A stretch of DNA of 49,344 nt. It comes from Candidatus Omnitrophota bacterium (GTDB lineage Bacteria; Omnitrophota; Gorgyraeia; Duberdicusellales; 4484-171). This document shows positions 1 through 8,560 of the stretch, in pieces (the stretch's first letter is position 1; each line of letters begins with the position of its first letter). The stretch covers positions 1 to 49,344 of the forward strand of contig JAGLSE010000003.1 in the NCBI GenBank assembly GCA_023135905.1, given 5' to 3'. A model generated the notes under the pieces. It searched no databases and was not told the DNA's origin. It saw nothing but the letters and a program-made list of their open reading frames with translations. A program made the position numbers and the translations under genes.

Positions 1-165
1 CAAAAATTAAAAATATTATTGTTATGACCTGCTGAATCTAAACGAATCACTTTTATTCTTTTCTTTACCTTTTCACATATTTGAAACATCTTTTTGATCT
101 GTTTTAAAATACCGTCTTGCGGTGAAATATTTCCTGGTCATAAATCCAGTGTCGTATATAAATTT
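1..165 (-). pseudogene. DDE transposase fragment (IS1380/IS4-like), decayed
   Basis: Reading the minus strand from about 165 down to 1 gives a stop-interrupted transposase piece. After an in-frame stop near 145 comes a stretch beginning PGNISPQDG and ending RLDSAGHNNNIF. A GN-S-P stretch followed about 30 residues later by DSAG and IF(N) is characteristic of DDE transposases of the IS1380/IS4 type, where that Asp is the second catalytic acid. The piece runs off the window edge. A further open stretch on the same strand (about 300-196, containing KQINELGKRINTL) may belong to the same or another element, but I could not place it. No intact element or terminal repeats are visible. Confidence 0.6.
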
Positions 166-415
166 AATTCGGTTCTTTTTTAATTAATGTGATATTGATG
201 GCTAACTTTGTAATATCAACCGTAAAGTATTGATGCGTTTGCCTAACTCATTGATCTGCTTTAGTTTAACTTCTTTGAGGGTTCTTTTTAAGCAATCACA
301 CAGTAATTTTGACGCTTAAGCAATGATTAAAACCCATTTTCACGTTACTAACTGCGTTACTTAAGGTTATAGAAAAAGTTCCACATTTAGCAAGAAAGAA
401 CTATTTTTATTATAT

Positions 416-1057
416 TTAAGGTATCTTGAAGAGGTATTTTTCTGCTACTTTTATCCCATGATTTTCTTTATTATATGCAAATATTTTTTTAGCCTTGATA
501 AGATTTTTTTCTGCCTTGTTGTATTGTTTTAACTGAAAGTAAGATATTCCCAAACAAAGATATGTAAAAGGGTAGTTAGGGTTTATTCTTTTAGCTTTTA
601 AGAAATAGAATATAGCTTTTTCATAGTTGTTGTTTTCTATGTAATAGAATCCTTTGGATAAATATGAAGCGTGGCTAGGGGCTATAATCCTACTTTTCAT
701 GTCTTTTATCATGTTTAAGGTGACTTGAAGTTCAGAATTGGTATTGTATAATACCAAGCCATTTTTAAGTTCTTTTTCCGCTTTGCTATATTGTTTTTTA
801 TAAGCATATTGGGAAGATTTTTGTATGTATGGTCTATAAGCTATTTCTTCTTCTGGATTGCTGTCTTGTTCAGAAGATTCTTTTTTTTTATTTAAAAGAG
901 GGGTAGACATAATAATATAAGACGTGGTAACTTTTTTAGATAAAAAAGTAGTTATATCAATATTATTTATATGTGAATTTGTTCTTCCAAAGGTTAGAGG
1001 AATAAAAGAAAATATAAGTATATTCACAAAAAATAAAGACATGACATTTTTCAACAT
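416..1057 (-). CDS. exported TPR-repeat protein
   Basis: This 213-residue protein is the only convincing minus-strand gene. Residues 1-24 are hydrophobic with a lysine near the start and end in PLTFG, so they look like a signal peptide or membrane anchor. Residues 25-75 are low complexity and charged. Residues about 78-210 contain TPR-like helical pairs, the clearest being YIENNNYEKAIFYFLKAKRI followed by a second copy with YFQLKQYNKAEKNLIKAKKI. TPRs are protein-interaction scaffolds, so a role outside the cytoplasmic membrane is likely but the partner is unknown. A near-perfect promoter sits immediately upstream, so the true start may be Met6 (ATG at 1042-1040). It is divergent from the cluster and probably not part of it. 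Confidence 0.75.
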   Translation of the reverse strand: MLKNVMSLFFVNILIFSFIPLTFGRTNSHINNIDITTFLSKKVTTSYIIMSTPLLNKKKESSEQDSNPEEEIAYRPYIQKSSQYAYKKQYSKAEKELKNGLVLYNTNSELQVTLNMIKDMKSRIIAPSHASYLSKGFYYIENNNYEKAIFYFLKAKRINPNYPFTYLCLGISYFQLKQYNKAEKNLIKAKKIFAYNKENHGIKVAEKYLFKIP

Positions 1058-1063
1058 GATGTT

Positions 1064-1092
1064 ATTATAATATTATTAAAAATTCAAGTCAA
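1064..1092 (-). promoter_or_regulatory. sigma70-type promoter of the TPR gene
   Basis: On the minus strand TTGACT (1092-1087) is followed by a 17-base spacer and a perfect TATAAT (1069-1064). The predicted start of transcription falls around 1057, at the annotated ATG, so the message is either leaderless or translation starts at the next ATG (1042). Confidence 0.75.
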
Positions 1093-1223
1093 GGGATATG
1101 ACGTTTTTAAAAATTTGGAAAGTACGTTAATATATTAAGAATATAAACTTTGGTAAAACTAATTGGAGATGAGTAGTTTAAGAATAAAAGTTGTTTTTTT
1201 ATGAGTATTTTTGGTTTTCACAA

Positions 1224-2225
1224 ATGAATAATGTCCGTAATATTTATAATTTAGGTATAAGAGTACTTGTAAATAAGGTTTTGAGGGTTAAAACATTACC
1301 TATAGCTTTAAATTGGGCTATTACTTATAGATGTAATCAGGATTGCCTTTATTGTAATCTCAAGTCCTTTCCCCAGAAAGAATTATCTACTATAGAAATA
1401 CTTTCGGCTTTGGATAGGCTGAAAACCCTAAAAATTTCTACACTTTTTTTTACCGGAGGGGAACCTTTGATAAGAGAAGATATTGAAGAAATAATATACC
1501 ACGCCAAAAAAATCAATCATTGTGTATATTTAAATACTAATGGAAGTATAACCCCTTCTCTCTCTTCAGAGATCTTTAGTGTTGATAAAATATTTTTAAG
1601 TTATGAAGGGTCGGAAAATATTCACGATTCTATAAGGGGTGTTGGTAGTTATAAAAAACTTTTAATTTTTTTAAATAAGGCTATTCAGAAAAACAAAAAA
1701 GTACTTCTTCTTTCAACAATTAATAAGGCTAATGTTGATTTTATGGAAGATATTTTAAAGTTTGGTGAGTTTTATAAGATCCCAATAAGATTTCAGCCGC
1801 TTTCCTTGACTAGTTTGGGTGCAAAACAGATTAACCCTTTGCTTCCGGATATTGAAAAATATAGAAAAGCTCTGAATTACTTGATAGATGTAAAGAAAAA
1901 AAAAATATGTACCATTTATAATTCATTAGATACATTGGAATATTATCAAAGCTGGCCTAATCAAAAAAAAATTCTTTGTACAGCCGGAAACTTATTTTTT
2001 CGTGTAGAGCCCGATGGAAAAATTCTTTGTTGCCCTAAAGATAGGAATTTTACGGGAACTTATCTAAGTTCTCCTGATTTAAAAGAAGTATTTAAAAAAT
2101 CGTCATCACAGAAATGTAATGAATGCTGGTGCGCTTCTATTACAGAGCTTAATTGGGTAATGAAATTAAGATGGAAATCTATTTGGAATTTATTTGTGCT
2201 GGAAGGATTTAGAAAATATGGGTAA
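1224..2225 (+). CDS. radical SAM protein with C-terminal SPASM/twitch-like region
   Basis: A radical SAM enzyme that should bind a 4Fe-4S cluster and cleave S-adenosylmethionine. The cluster motif CNQDCLYC is at residues 37-44 counted from the ATG at 1224, and the GGEP SAM-binding motif follows about 50 residues later. The C-terminal part has further cysteines (CTAG, CCPK and CNECWC), suggesting one or more auxiliary clusters of twitch/SPASM type. The open frame extends to a TTG at 1191, but no ribosome-binding site supports that start. The paralogue at 19412 has a comparable lead-in, so I prefer 1224. The substrate is unknown. The two paralogues share GGEPLIRED and the KELST spacer. It is the first gene of the + strand cluster. 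Confidence 0.85.
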   Translation: MNNVRNIYNLGIRVLVNKVLRVKTLPIALNWAITYRCNQDCLYCNLKSFPQKELSTIEILSALDRLKTLKISTLFFTGGEPLIREDIEEIIYHAKKINHCVYLNTNGSITPSLSSEIFSVDKIFLSYEGSENIHDSIRGVGSYKKLLIFLNKAIQKNKKVLLLSTINKANVDFMEDILKFGEFYKIPIRFQPLSLTSLGAKQINPLLPDIEKYRKALNYLIDVKKKKICTIYNSLDTLEYYQSWPNQKKILCTAGNLFFRVEPDGKILCCPKDRNFTGTYLSSPDLKEVFKKSSSQKCNECWCASITELNWVMKLRWKSIWNLFVLEGFRKYG

Positions 2226-2534
2226 TAAACTTATTCATATAAGCTAAAAAGTAATAGTTTGATGATTAAATTTGGGTTGGTTTATTATTTTTTCCCAATG
2301 GTGACGTAATTATAAAGTAACGCGAATTTAAATGAGTACATATAAAAGCTTTTTAATATAAAAAATTTTTATTTTCATTTCTCTGTAATAAAACTTATAT
2401 ATAAGGTTTCTTAATTATGGCTTTTGCCTTCCAGATAAAAAATATTTTTTAAATAGCAAATTTTCAGATAAAGTGTGTATTGAAAAGTTTATAGATCTAA
2501 AATGTATAAGTATTAATAGAATTGGTTAAAAAGA
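2226..2534 (+). other. non-coding gap, 309 bp
   Basis: AT-rich spacer with no open frame of note and no clear hairpin terminator. A weak promoter-like pair is present (TTGAAA at 2480, TATAAG at 2505, 19-base spacing), which could serve the gene at 2535, but it is not strong enough to call. Confidence 0.4.
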
Positions 2535-3620
2535 ATGTGTAAAAATACCACTCCTCCTAATTTGGAAACTTGGCTAATGCCAATAGATATGTTAAAAAGT
2601 GAAAGATTAATTCAATCCATAGATATTGAACTTTCTAGAGAATGTAACAACTTTTGCATGTATTGTTTTACCAATGCTGGTAAGGCAGTAGATAATGAAT
2701 TGTCAATATCAGAGATCAAAAAAGTTATAAGAGAAGGAAAGGATATTGGCATCAAGCAAGTAGTAATTGTAGGCGGTGGCGAGCCCTTATTGTATAAGGG
2801 ATTGGAAGAAATCATTGATTTTATTAAGAATAATGATTTGGAAATTATAATTTTAACTAATGGTCTGTTACTCGACACAAAAAAATTAGATTATTTTTAT
2901 AAAAATAAGGTACATATTATAATAAAACTCAATGCTATAAATGATGGCCAAATACATGACTATCTAGTTGGAAAGAATGGTTCTTTTAAAAAGGTTCAAA
3001 AAGTAATATCCAGCGTATTAAAAAAAGGGTATGGCTTGTTGAATAATCCTAAAGTTGCTATAGAAAGCATTATTTGCAAAACAAATATTCAAGAAATATC
3101 TGTGATTTGGCGATGGGCTAGGAATAATAATATTCTTCCGATTATGGAATTGATAACTCCTCAAGGCAGGGCATCTAAGATGAAGGATTTATTTTTGTCT
3201 AAAGAAGAAGCTAACAAGTTGTTTTTTCAACTAAGTGAAATAGATAAGAATGAGTATAATTATGAATGGATACCTGTACCACCTATAGCCGGATTTTTTT
3301 GTAGAAGAAATGATTATAGCTGTTATATTACATCTTGTGGTGATGTTTTTCCTTGTTCTGGGATAGATATTAGTATAGGTAACGTAAGGAACGAATCGTT
3401 GTTGCAAATCCTGGAAGATTCTACTTTAATAAAAAAATTAAGAAAAAGTGATGAGTATTTAGAAGGGGAATGTGGGCGGTGCATTTTAAAGGGTAAATGT
3501 TATGGATGCAGAGGTAAAGCTTATCAAGTATATGGCAATCTGTTTGCTGAAGACCCATTGTGTTGGTTTAAAGGTAAGAACAGGGCAAGTTTAGAAAGAA
3601 TTGTAAGGGAAATTAGCTAA
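2535..3620 (+). CDS. radical SAM/SPASM domain protein
   Basis: A 361-residue protein with a typical radical SAM plus SPASM layout. The SAM cluster motif CNNFCMYC is at residues 37-44, and GGGEP follows near residue 77. The C-terminal region has TSCGDVFPCSG, a typical SPASM element with a predicted GNVRN turn, and ends with the dense cysteine stretch CGRCILKGKCYGC. That set would hold two auxiliary 4Fe-4S clusters. SPASM enzymes modify peptides, sugars or other small substrates (for example anSME, PqqE and the BtrN-like dehydrogenases). No precursor peptide gene is visible nearby, so a peptide substrate is not supported. It precedes the adenylate-forming enzyme by 66 bases. Confidence 0.88.
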   Translation: MCKNTTPPNLETWLMPIDMLKSERLIQSIDIELSRECNNFCMYCFTNAGKAVDNELSISEIKKVIREGKDIGIKQVVIVGGGEPLLYKGLEEIIDFIKNNDLEIIILTNGLLLDTKKLDYFYKNKVHIIIKLNAINDGQIHDYLVGKNGSFKKVQKVISSVLKKGYGLLNNPKVAIESIICKTNIQEISVIWRWARNNNILPIMELITPQGRASKMKDLFLSKEEANKLFFQLSEIDKNEYNYEWIPVPPIAGFFCRRNDYSCYITSCGDVFPCSGIDISIGNVRNESLLQILEDSTLIKKLRKSDEYLEGECGRCILKGKCYGCRGKAYQVYGNLFAEDPLCWFKGKNRASLERIVREIS

Positions 3621-3686
3621 ATTACTGATTAGTTTCGGATTGATATCATTTAATGCTAATTTTTTTTAAAATTATGTAAGAGATTT

Positions 3687-5048
3687 ATGAAGAGTCCTTC
3701 TTTAAAAAAGTATATTAAATTTAATCATCAACCTTTTGATTTTATTCGAAAAAAACAATTTTTAAAAATAAAAGAAACTGTTAGTTATGCTTATAATAAC
3801 TCTAAATTCTACAGAAGATTGTATGATAATGCTAAATTGTCCCCTGATAAAATTAAAGAATTTAGTGATTTTGAAAAACTGCCGTTAGTAAGAAGAAAAG
3901 ACCTGCATAAATATAATTGGGATATCCCAGCCGTAAGTAAGGATAAATGGATAGATATTTCCACTACTTCTGGAACTACAGCTAGACCGATTTATTTGCC
4001 TTGGACAAAAAAAGATTTTTTACGATTAGCTCAAATAACTTATATTCTTCATGGTTTGGCCGGCATAAGGAAAAAAGATTTAGTTCAAATTACTTATCCT
4101 TTAGGTATGGGCATGTGGATTGCCGGTTTGCATAATTGGTTGGGGCTGTATAAAAAAGAATCTTGCAGTTTAAGGTTTGGACCTGGGTTCACTGAATCTC
4201 AGTTGCATAATATGGAGAAACTTAGGCCAGATGTTTTATTAGGTTCACCGTCATTTTTATTTAAGCTGGGTGCTTATGCTAAAGATAGAAAAATGCAAAA
4301 AAAAATTAAACCAAGGCTTATTTGTGTTTCAGGAGAGAATATAGTCAATCATGATTTTAAATTTAATGATTTAGGGGTGAAATTAGAAAAAGTATGGGAA
4401 GGAAGCGATATTAGACCGGTTTATGGAGCTAGTGAAGGACCCATTTGCGGTGTGGTTTGCAATAAAGGTCAAGGGTACCATATACCTGCACAATTTTTTT
4501 ATTTAGAAGTTTTAGATATTAAGACTCATAATATTGTAAAACCTGGAAATAGAGGAGTTTTAGCTATTACTGTATTTGATGCTCAAGCTTTCCCTTTGAT
4601 AAGATATGTGTTAGGGGACATCACTTCTAGTTTTGAAGGTCCTTGTCAGTGTGGGTGGAATTCTTTACGGTTAGGACCTATTTTAGGCAGAGTTGACAGA
4701 TTATTAAAAGTGAAGGGAGTATTGATAAATTTGGAAGATATAAGGTCTTTAGTTTTAAAAAATAAAGATGTAGAAATTGCTTATCTGGAAATCATAAAGG
4801 ACGATAATCTTATTGATCAGGTAGTGGTTTATATCAGTTTTAATAATAAATTTGATAATTTTAATAGAAAAAGAGTGAAAGATGATATTAAATTTAAAAT
4901 AAAATCGAAATTTAGGATTAATACAAAAATTTTTGTAAAGTCAAATGAAAAATTACTTAAAAAAGTTTGGTTTACTGAAAAGAATGAGAGACGGCGAAAA
5001 CCGGTTTATATATTTGATGATAGAGGGGCGGGATGGCAAAACAAATAG
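3687..5048 (+). CDS. PaaK/CapK-like adenylate-forming enzyme
   Basis: A 453-residue member of the ANL superfamily closest to phenylacetate-CoA ligase (PaaK), coenzyme F390 synthetase and the CapK proteins of capsule clusters. The AMP/phosphate-binding loop is visible as TTSGTTARP near residues 93-101, and VYGASEG near 246 matches the aromatic/adenine motif. A later GRVDRLLKVKG matches the hinge before the mobile C-terminal domain. Such enzymes activate a carboxylate as an acyl-AMP and transfer it to CoA or another acceptor. Here it may load an acyl or aryl group used for decorating the product. It overlaps the next gene by 16 bases, which argues for translational coupling. Confidence 0.85.
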   Translation: MKSPSLKKYIKFNHQPFDFIRKKQFLKIKETVSYAYNNSKFYRRLYDNAKLSPDKIKEFSDFEKLPLVRRKDLHKYNWDIPAVSKDKWIDISTTSGTTARPIYLPWTKKDFLRLAQITYILHGLAGIRKKDLVQITYPLGMGMWIAGLHNWLGLYKKESCSLRFGPGFTESQLHNMEKLRPDVLLGSPSFLFKLGAYAKDRKMQKKIKPRLICVSGENIVNHDFKFNDLGVKLEKVWEGSDIRPVYGASEGPICGVVCNKGQGYHIPAQFFYLEVLDIKTHNIVKPGNRGVLAITVFDAQAFPLIRYVLGDITSSFEGPCQCGWNSLRLGPILGRVDRLLKVKGVLINLEDIRSLVLKNKDVEIAYLEIIKDDNLIDQVVVYISFNNKFDNFNRKRVKDDIKFKIKSKFRINTKIFVKSNEKLLKKVWFTEKNERRRKPVYIFDDRGAGWQNK

Positions 5049-6508
5049 ATGTTGCTTTAATTGGGACATCCCTTGTTAATTTAGGGATTAGGAGTCTTAA
5101 AGCTAGTTTAAAAGAAATAGGCATTAGTCCTCAGTTATATATTCTCAATACACGCAATCTGACTTACACAGATTCTGAAATAAAACATGTTATTACTGCT
5201 TTAAAAGACCAAGACCCTAAGATTATAGGCCTGTCTTGCATTGAGTATTCAGCTATTAAGGCTAAACAACTAATAAAATCAATAAAATCGAGTGATTTAT
5301 TAAGGAATAAAATTTTGATTGTAGGTGGGGTTCATCCCAGTATTTGTCCTGAAGAATACATTGATTTGGTTGATATTGTTTTAATAGGAGAAGGGGAAAG
5401 AGTTTTTATAGAATTGACTGAAAGTATTTTAAACAATAAAGACTACAGTAGTATAAGTAATTTATGGGTTAGAAATGGCGAAAAAATAATTAAAAATAAA
5501 AAGGGGCCTCTTATAGAAGATTTAGATATTTTGCCTTTGCCGGATTATTCTTCGGGTGTAAATATGTTAGTTTCCGGCAGGTTGGTAAAGTCAAAGAAAG
5601 AGGATTTGAGTGGAAGATATACTCATCTTAAGAAGAAAGCTGTTTTTTTGTTTGGAGTAAGAGGTTGCCCGAAACGCTGTTCTTATTGTATTAATAGCCG
5701 GTATGATAGCTATCAATGGAAAATAAGAAAAGTAAGTATAAATAAAATTGTAGAATATTTGCAAATTTTAAAAAGAAATTTGAAAGAGTTAGACTTTATT
5801 TTTTTTATTGAAGATGACTTTTTTCGGAGGAATCAAGATGAAATTGAAGAATTTTCATTAATGTATAAAAGAAAAATAAATTTACCTTTTTTTATGAACT
5901 GTTCTCCTGAAACAGTCAGTGATATTAAATTAAATATTTTAGTCAAAGCAGGCCTTAAAATATTGAATATGGGAATTCAGAGCGGGAGTGAAAGCGTAAA
6001 TAAAATAATTTTTAATAGGAATATTGATTCCGCTGAAATCATAAGGGCAGGAGGCATAATACATGAATACTCATCTAAAGTCTATCCTATGTATGATGTT
6101 ATAGTAAGCAATCCTTACGAGAGACATGAAGATCTTTTAGGGGGAATTAATTTAATTCAGAAAATACCTAAACCATTCATGCTGCATATCCATTATTTGG
6201 TGTTTTATAAGGGGACGGTACTTTATGATAAAGCTGTCAAAGATGGGCTTATTGATGAAAATTATTTGGAAAGTGGTTACGATTTGCATGTATTAAAACA
6301 GCATTTAAAGAAAAATGAAAATTATTATTTAAACTCATTGATTTCTTGGATGGAAGGTCGTCACACAGCATGGAGACGAGGTTATATCCCAGCTTTTTTT
6401 TTAAAAGTATTAATTATGAAAAAATGTTGTGTTTTTTTTAAAATGTTTCCGAATTTAGTTTTTTTTATAAATATTGTTTTAGATAGAGTGTGTAAAAGGA
6501 AGTCATAG
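5033..6508 (+). CDS. B12-binding domain radical SAM protein
   Basis: The first of ten class-B-like radical SAM proteins in the window (491 residues). Residues 1-150 form the cobalamin-binding Rossmann-like domain, with GGVHPSICPEE and GEGE as landmarks. The cluster motif CPKRCSYC is at residues 212-219. The sequence belongs with the proteins at 22357 and 25354: all three open with a (G/L)-x5-(G/A)-(I/V)R-x-L lead and have a long insert before the radical SAM domain. Members of this superfamily methylate or rearrange unreactive carbons (Fom3, HpnJ, BchE, OxsB). The particular reaction cannot be assigned. Its start lies inside the end of the adenylate-forming gene. Confidence 0.87.
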   Translation: MAKQIDVALIGTSLVNLGIRSLKASLKEIGISPQLYILNTRNLTYTDSEIKHVITALKDQDPKIIGLSCIEYSAIKAKQLIKSIKSSDLLRNKILIVGGVHPSICPEEYIDLVDIVLIGEGERVFIELTESILNNKDYSSISNLWVRNGEKIIKNKKGPLIEDLDILPLPDYSSGVNMLVSGRLVKSKKEDLSGRYTHLKKKAVFLFGVRGCPKRCSYCINSRYDSYQWKIRKVSINKIVEYLQILKRNLKELDFIFFIEDDFFRRNQDEIEEFSLMYKRKINLPFFMNCSPETVSDIKLNILVKAGLKILNMGIQSGSESVNKIIFNRNIDSAEIIRAGGIIHEYSSKVYPMYDVIVSNPYERHEDLLGGINLIQKIPKPFMLHIHYLVFYKGTVLYDKAVKDGLIDENYLESGYDLHVLKQHLKKNENYYLNSLISWMEGRHTAWRRGYIPAFFLKVLIMKKCCVFFKMFPNLVFFINIVLDRVCKRKS

Positions 6509-6564
6509 TAGAAAAGTACATATAAAAAATATTTGAGTGTTGGATTGAAAAAAAGAAAGAATTA

Positions 6565-7752
6565 ATGCAATTAATTGTGCCTACAAATTGGGATGACAGT
6601 CTGATAAAAGATTTAGAGGGCTTAAAGGTAAAGGAAGTTTTTGGTAAGCTTCAGTCAGATTGTTTTGGTGGAGGCAGACCCTCAATTTCTTTGCCTTACT
6701 TAACCAAAAAAGCTATGATTCGTCATATAAAGATAATTCATGAGCAGGGATATAAATTTAATTATTTATTGAATTCGGCTTGTATGGGCAATGTGGAGTT
6801 TACTCGTAAAGGACAGAAAAAAATGAGAAAGTTTGTTGATTTTCTAGCCAAAAGCGGAACGGATAGTGTGACAGTTGCCATTCCTTATCTTGCTAATTGG
6901 ATTAATAGAAATTATCCTAATATAAAAGTTAGAGCTTCTGTGGTAGCCAATATTGATTCTATTGAAAAAGCTAAGATGTGGGATAATTTTGGTGTGGATA
7001 GTATAGTTTTGAATATAGACAACAACCGTTCTTTTAGTTTTCTGCGCTTAATGAAAAAAGCTGTAAAATGTAAAATTGTTCTAATGGTTAATTCAGCCTG
7101 TTTATACAATTGTCCTTTATCCCAATATCATTACACATTAGTTTCTCATGGTTCACAGTCTATTCATAAATTAAAAGGATTTCATATTGATTATTGTCTT
7201 ATGTTTTGTTCATGGTATAGATTAACTGATTTATCACAGATTATTCGCTCTGGGTGGATTAGACCTGAAGATTTGGAATATTATGAGGGTTTGGGTATAA
7301 ATAATTTTAAGATAGTAGGTAGAGACCTGTCTAGAGAAAAAATCTATAGTATTGTTAGAGCTTATAGTGAAAGAAATTATCAAGGTAATTTGTTAGATAT
7401 ATTAAGCCCTTTTGCTGGATGGTCATCTTTTGATTTTAAGAAATTCATTAGATGCCTAAAATATATGCTTAGGCCTTCAAAAGTTAATATATTTAAGTTA
7501 TTGAAACTTAGAGATTTACCAAAGAAAAATTTCATATTTATAAACAATGAGAAATTAAAGGGGTTTATTGAAGGATTTCAAAATAGAAATTGTAAACAGT
7601 TAGATTGTAGTGATTGTTTTTATTGTAATGATATCGCAAAGAAAGTTATTGACGTGGATTATGATAGGCTTAATCAAGTAAAGCGAATGTATAAAAAAAT
7701 TTTGGAAGAGATAGAATCTGGAAGTATGTTCACGTTTAAAAAGGCTATTTAA
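6565..7752 (+). CDS. U32-family protein (peptidase U32-like, iron-sulfur)
   Basis: This 395-residue protein looks like a U32-family TIM barrel (the 'collagenase-like' family). Recognisable points are the central VNSACLYNCPLSQYHY region with C179 and C183, the DYCLMFC pair C211 and C215, and FKIVGRD followed by the YQGNLLDILSP segment. Two CxxxC pairs could hold a 4Fe-4S cluster. The tail adds four more cysteines in a CxxxxCxxCxxC pattern (343-354), unusual for the family and possibly a second cluster. Studied U32 members (UbiU/UbiV, RlhA, TrhP) support hydroxylation without oxygen rather than proteolysis. It differs clearly from the UbiU/UbiV-like pair at 20.5-22.4 kb. Confidence 0.75.
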   Translation: MQLIVPTNWDDSLIKDLEGLKVKEVFGKLQSDCFGGGRPSISLPYLTKKAMIRHIKIIHEQGYKFNYLLNSACMGNVEFTRKGQKKMRKFVDFLAKSGTDSVTVAIPYLANWINRNYPNIKVRASVVANIDSIEKAKMWDNFGVDSIVLNIDNNRSFSFLRLMKKAVKCKIVLMVNSACLYNCPLSQYHYTLVSHGSQSIHKLKGFHIDYCLMFCSWYRLTDLSQIIRSGWIRPEDLEYYEGLGINNFKIVGRDLSREKIYSIVRAYSERNYQGNLLDILSPFAGWSSFDFKKFIRCLKYMLRPSKVNIFKLLKLRDLPKKNFIFINNEKLKGFIEGFQNRNCKQLDCSDCFYCNDIAKKVIDVDYDRLNQVKRMYKKILEEIESGSMFTFKKAI

Positions 7753-7825
7753 TTTGTTGAATTCTGTGTGGTAATTATTATCGCATATAAATTTTAATTA
7801 TATATAAGTTAATCTTTAGAATATT

Positions 7826-8536
7826 GTGAAATTGATTGGTGCGTTGTATTTATCTATAGTGGTGCCTATTTTTAATGGCAATAGATATATAGAAAACTTG
7901 TATAGAGAATTAAAAAAGGAATTTAACGGATATGTTGGAAGATACGAAATAATTTTTATCGATGATGCTAGTACAGATGATACCGCTGCGTTATTAGAAG
8001 ATATTTATGCCAGGGATTCTTGTCTTAGAATCGTTAAATTTAAAAAGAATAGAGGACAACACAATGCTATATATACGGGGCTTAAAATAAGCGGAGGAAA
8101 CGTAATTATAGTATTGGATGATGATATGGCTTTTTCTGTAAAAAGCCTATCTTTGTTTGTTGGGGAAATAGAAAAAGGCAAGGATGTTGTTTTAGGCTGG
8201 CGTTTACAAAGAGGAAGTATGTCTATATTTAGAAAAGGAATGTCTTTTATTACAAATTTGATTATATCTTTTTTTGTGGGAGTGAGAATACATGATCCTG
8301 GTTGCGGGGTAAAGTGTTTTAGAAAGGAAATAATAGATATAGAGGGAAATCATTTAAGAGTAATAAAAAATTTATTCAAATATCAATGTAAGGAATTAAA
8401 GATTAAATGTAATAATTTTTCATATAGCAGATATAACTCGTTTAAACTAATTAAGCTTTTTTATGTAGTAATTATGAATATATTTGTTATGAATACTTTG
8501 GTTTATGATGAAGATAATATTATTTTTTTTAAATAA
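7826..8536 (+). CDS. GT2 family glycosyltransferase (dolichyl-phosphate mannosyltransferase-like)
   Basis: A GT-A fold glycosyltransferase of family 2, 236 residues. The N-terminal LSIVVPIFN strand, the nucleotide-binding DDASTDDT motif and the metal-binding DDDM (preceded by VIIVL) are all present, along with the NRGQHNAIYTGL segment typical of polyprenyl-phosphate sugar synthases. The usual C-terminal two-helix membrane anchor is absent or reduced to one hydrophobic stretch (LFYVVIMNIFVMNTLV). The start is a GTG at 7826, because the first beta strand begins at residue 8 and no in-frame ATG precedes it. It probably makes a lipid-phosphate sugar for a membrane glycosyltransferase such as the one at 13454. 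Confidence 0.85.
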   Translation: MKLIGALYLSIVVPIFNGNRYIENLYRELKKEFNGYVGRYEIIFIDDASTDDTAALLEDIYARDSCLRIVKFKKNRGQHNAIYTGLKISGGNVIIVLDDDMAFSVKSLSLFVGEIEKGKDVVLGWRLQRGSMSIFRKGMSFITNLIISFFVGVRIHDPGCGVKCFRKEIIDIEGNHLRVIKNLFKYQCKELKIKCNNFSYSRYNSFKLIKLFYVVIMNIFVMNTLVYDEDNIIFFK

Positions 8537-8560
8537 TTTAACTAGTTTTAAATATTTAAA

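Noticed and set aside
2535-3620. Possible ribosomally made peptide system around the SPASM genes
   Set aside because: No small precursor gene with a leader/core layout was found beside any SPASM gene, and no leader-binding domain is visible, so a peptide-modification system is unsupported.
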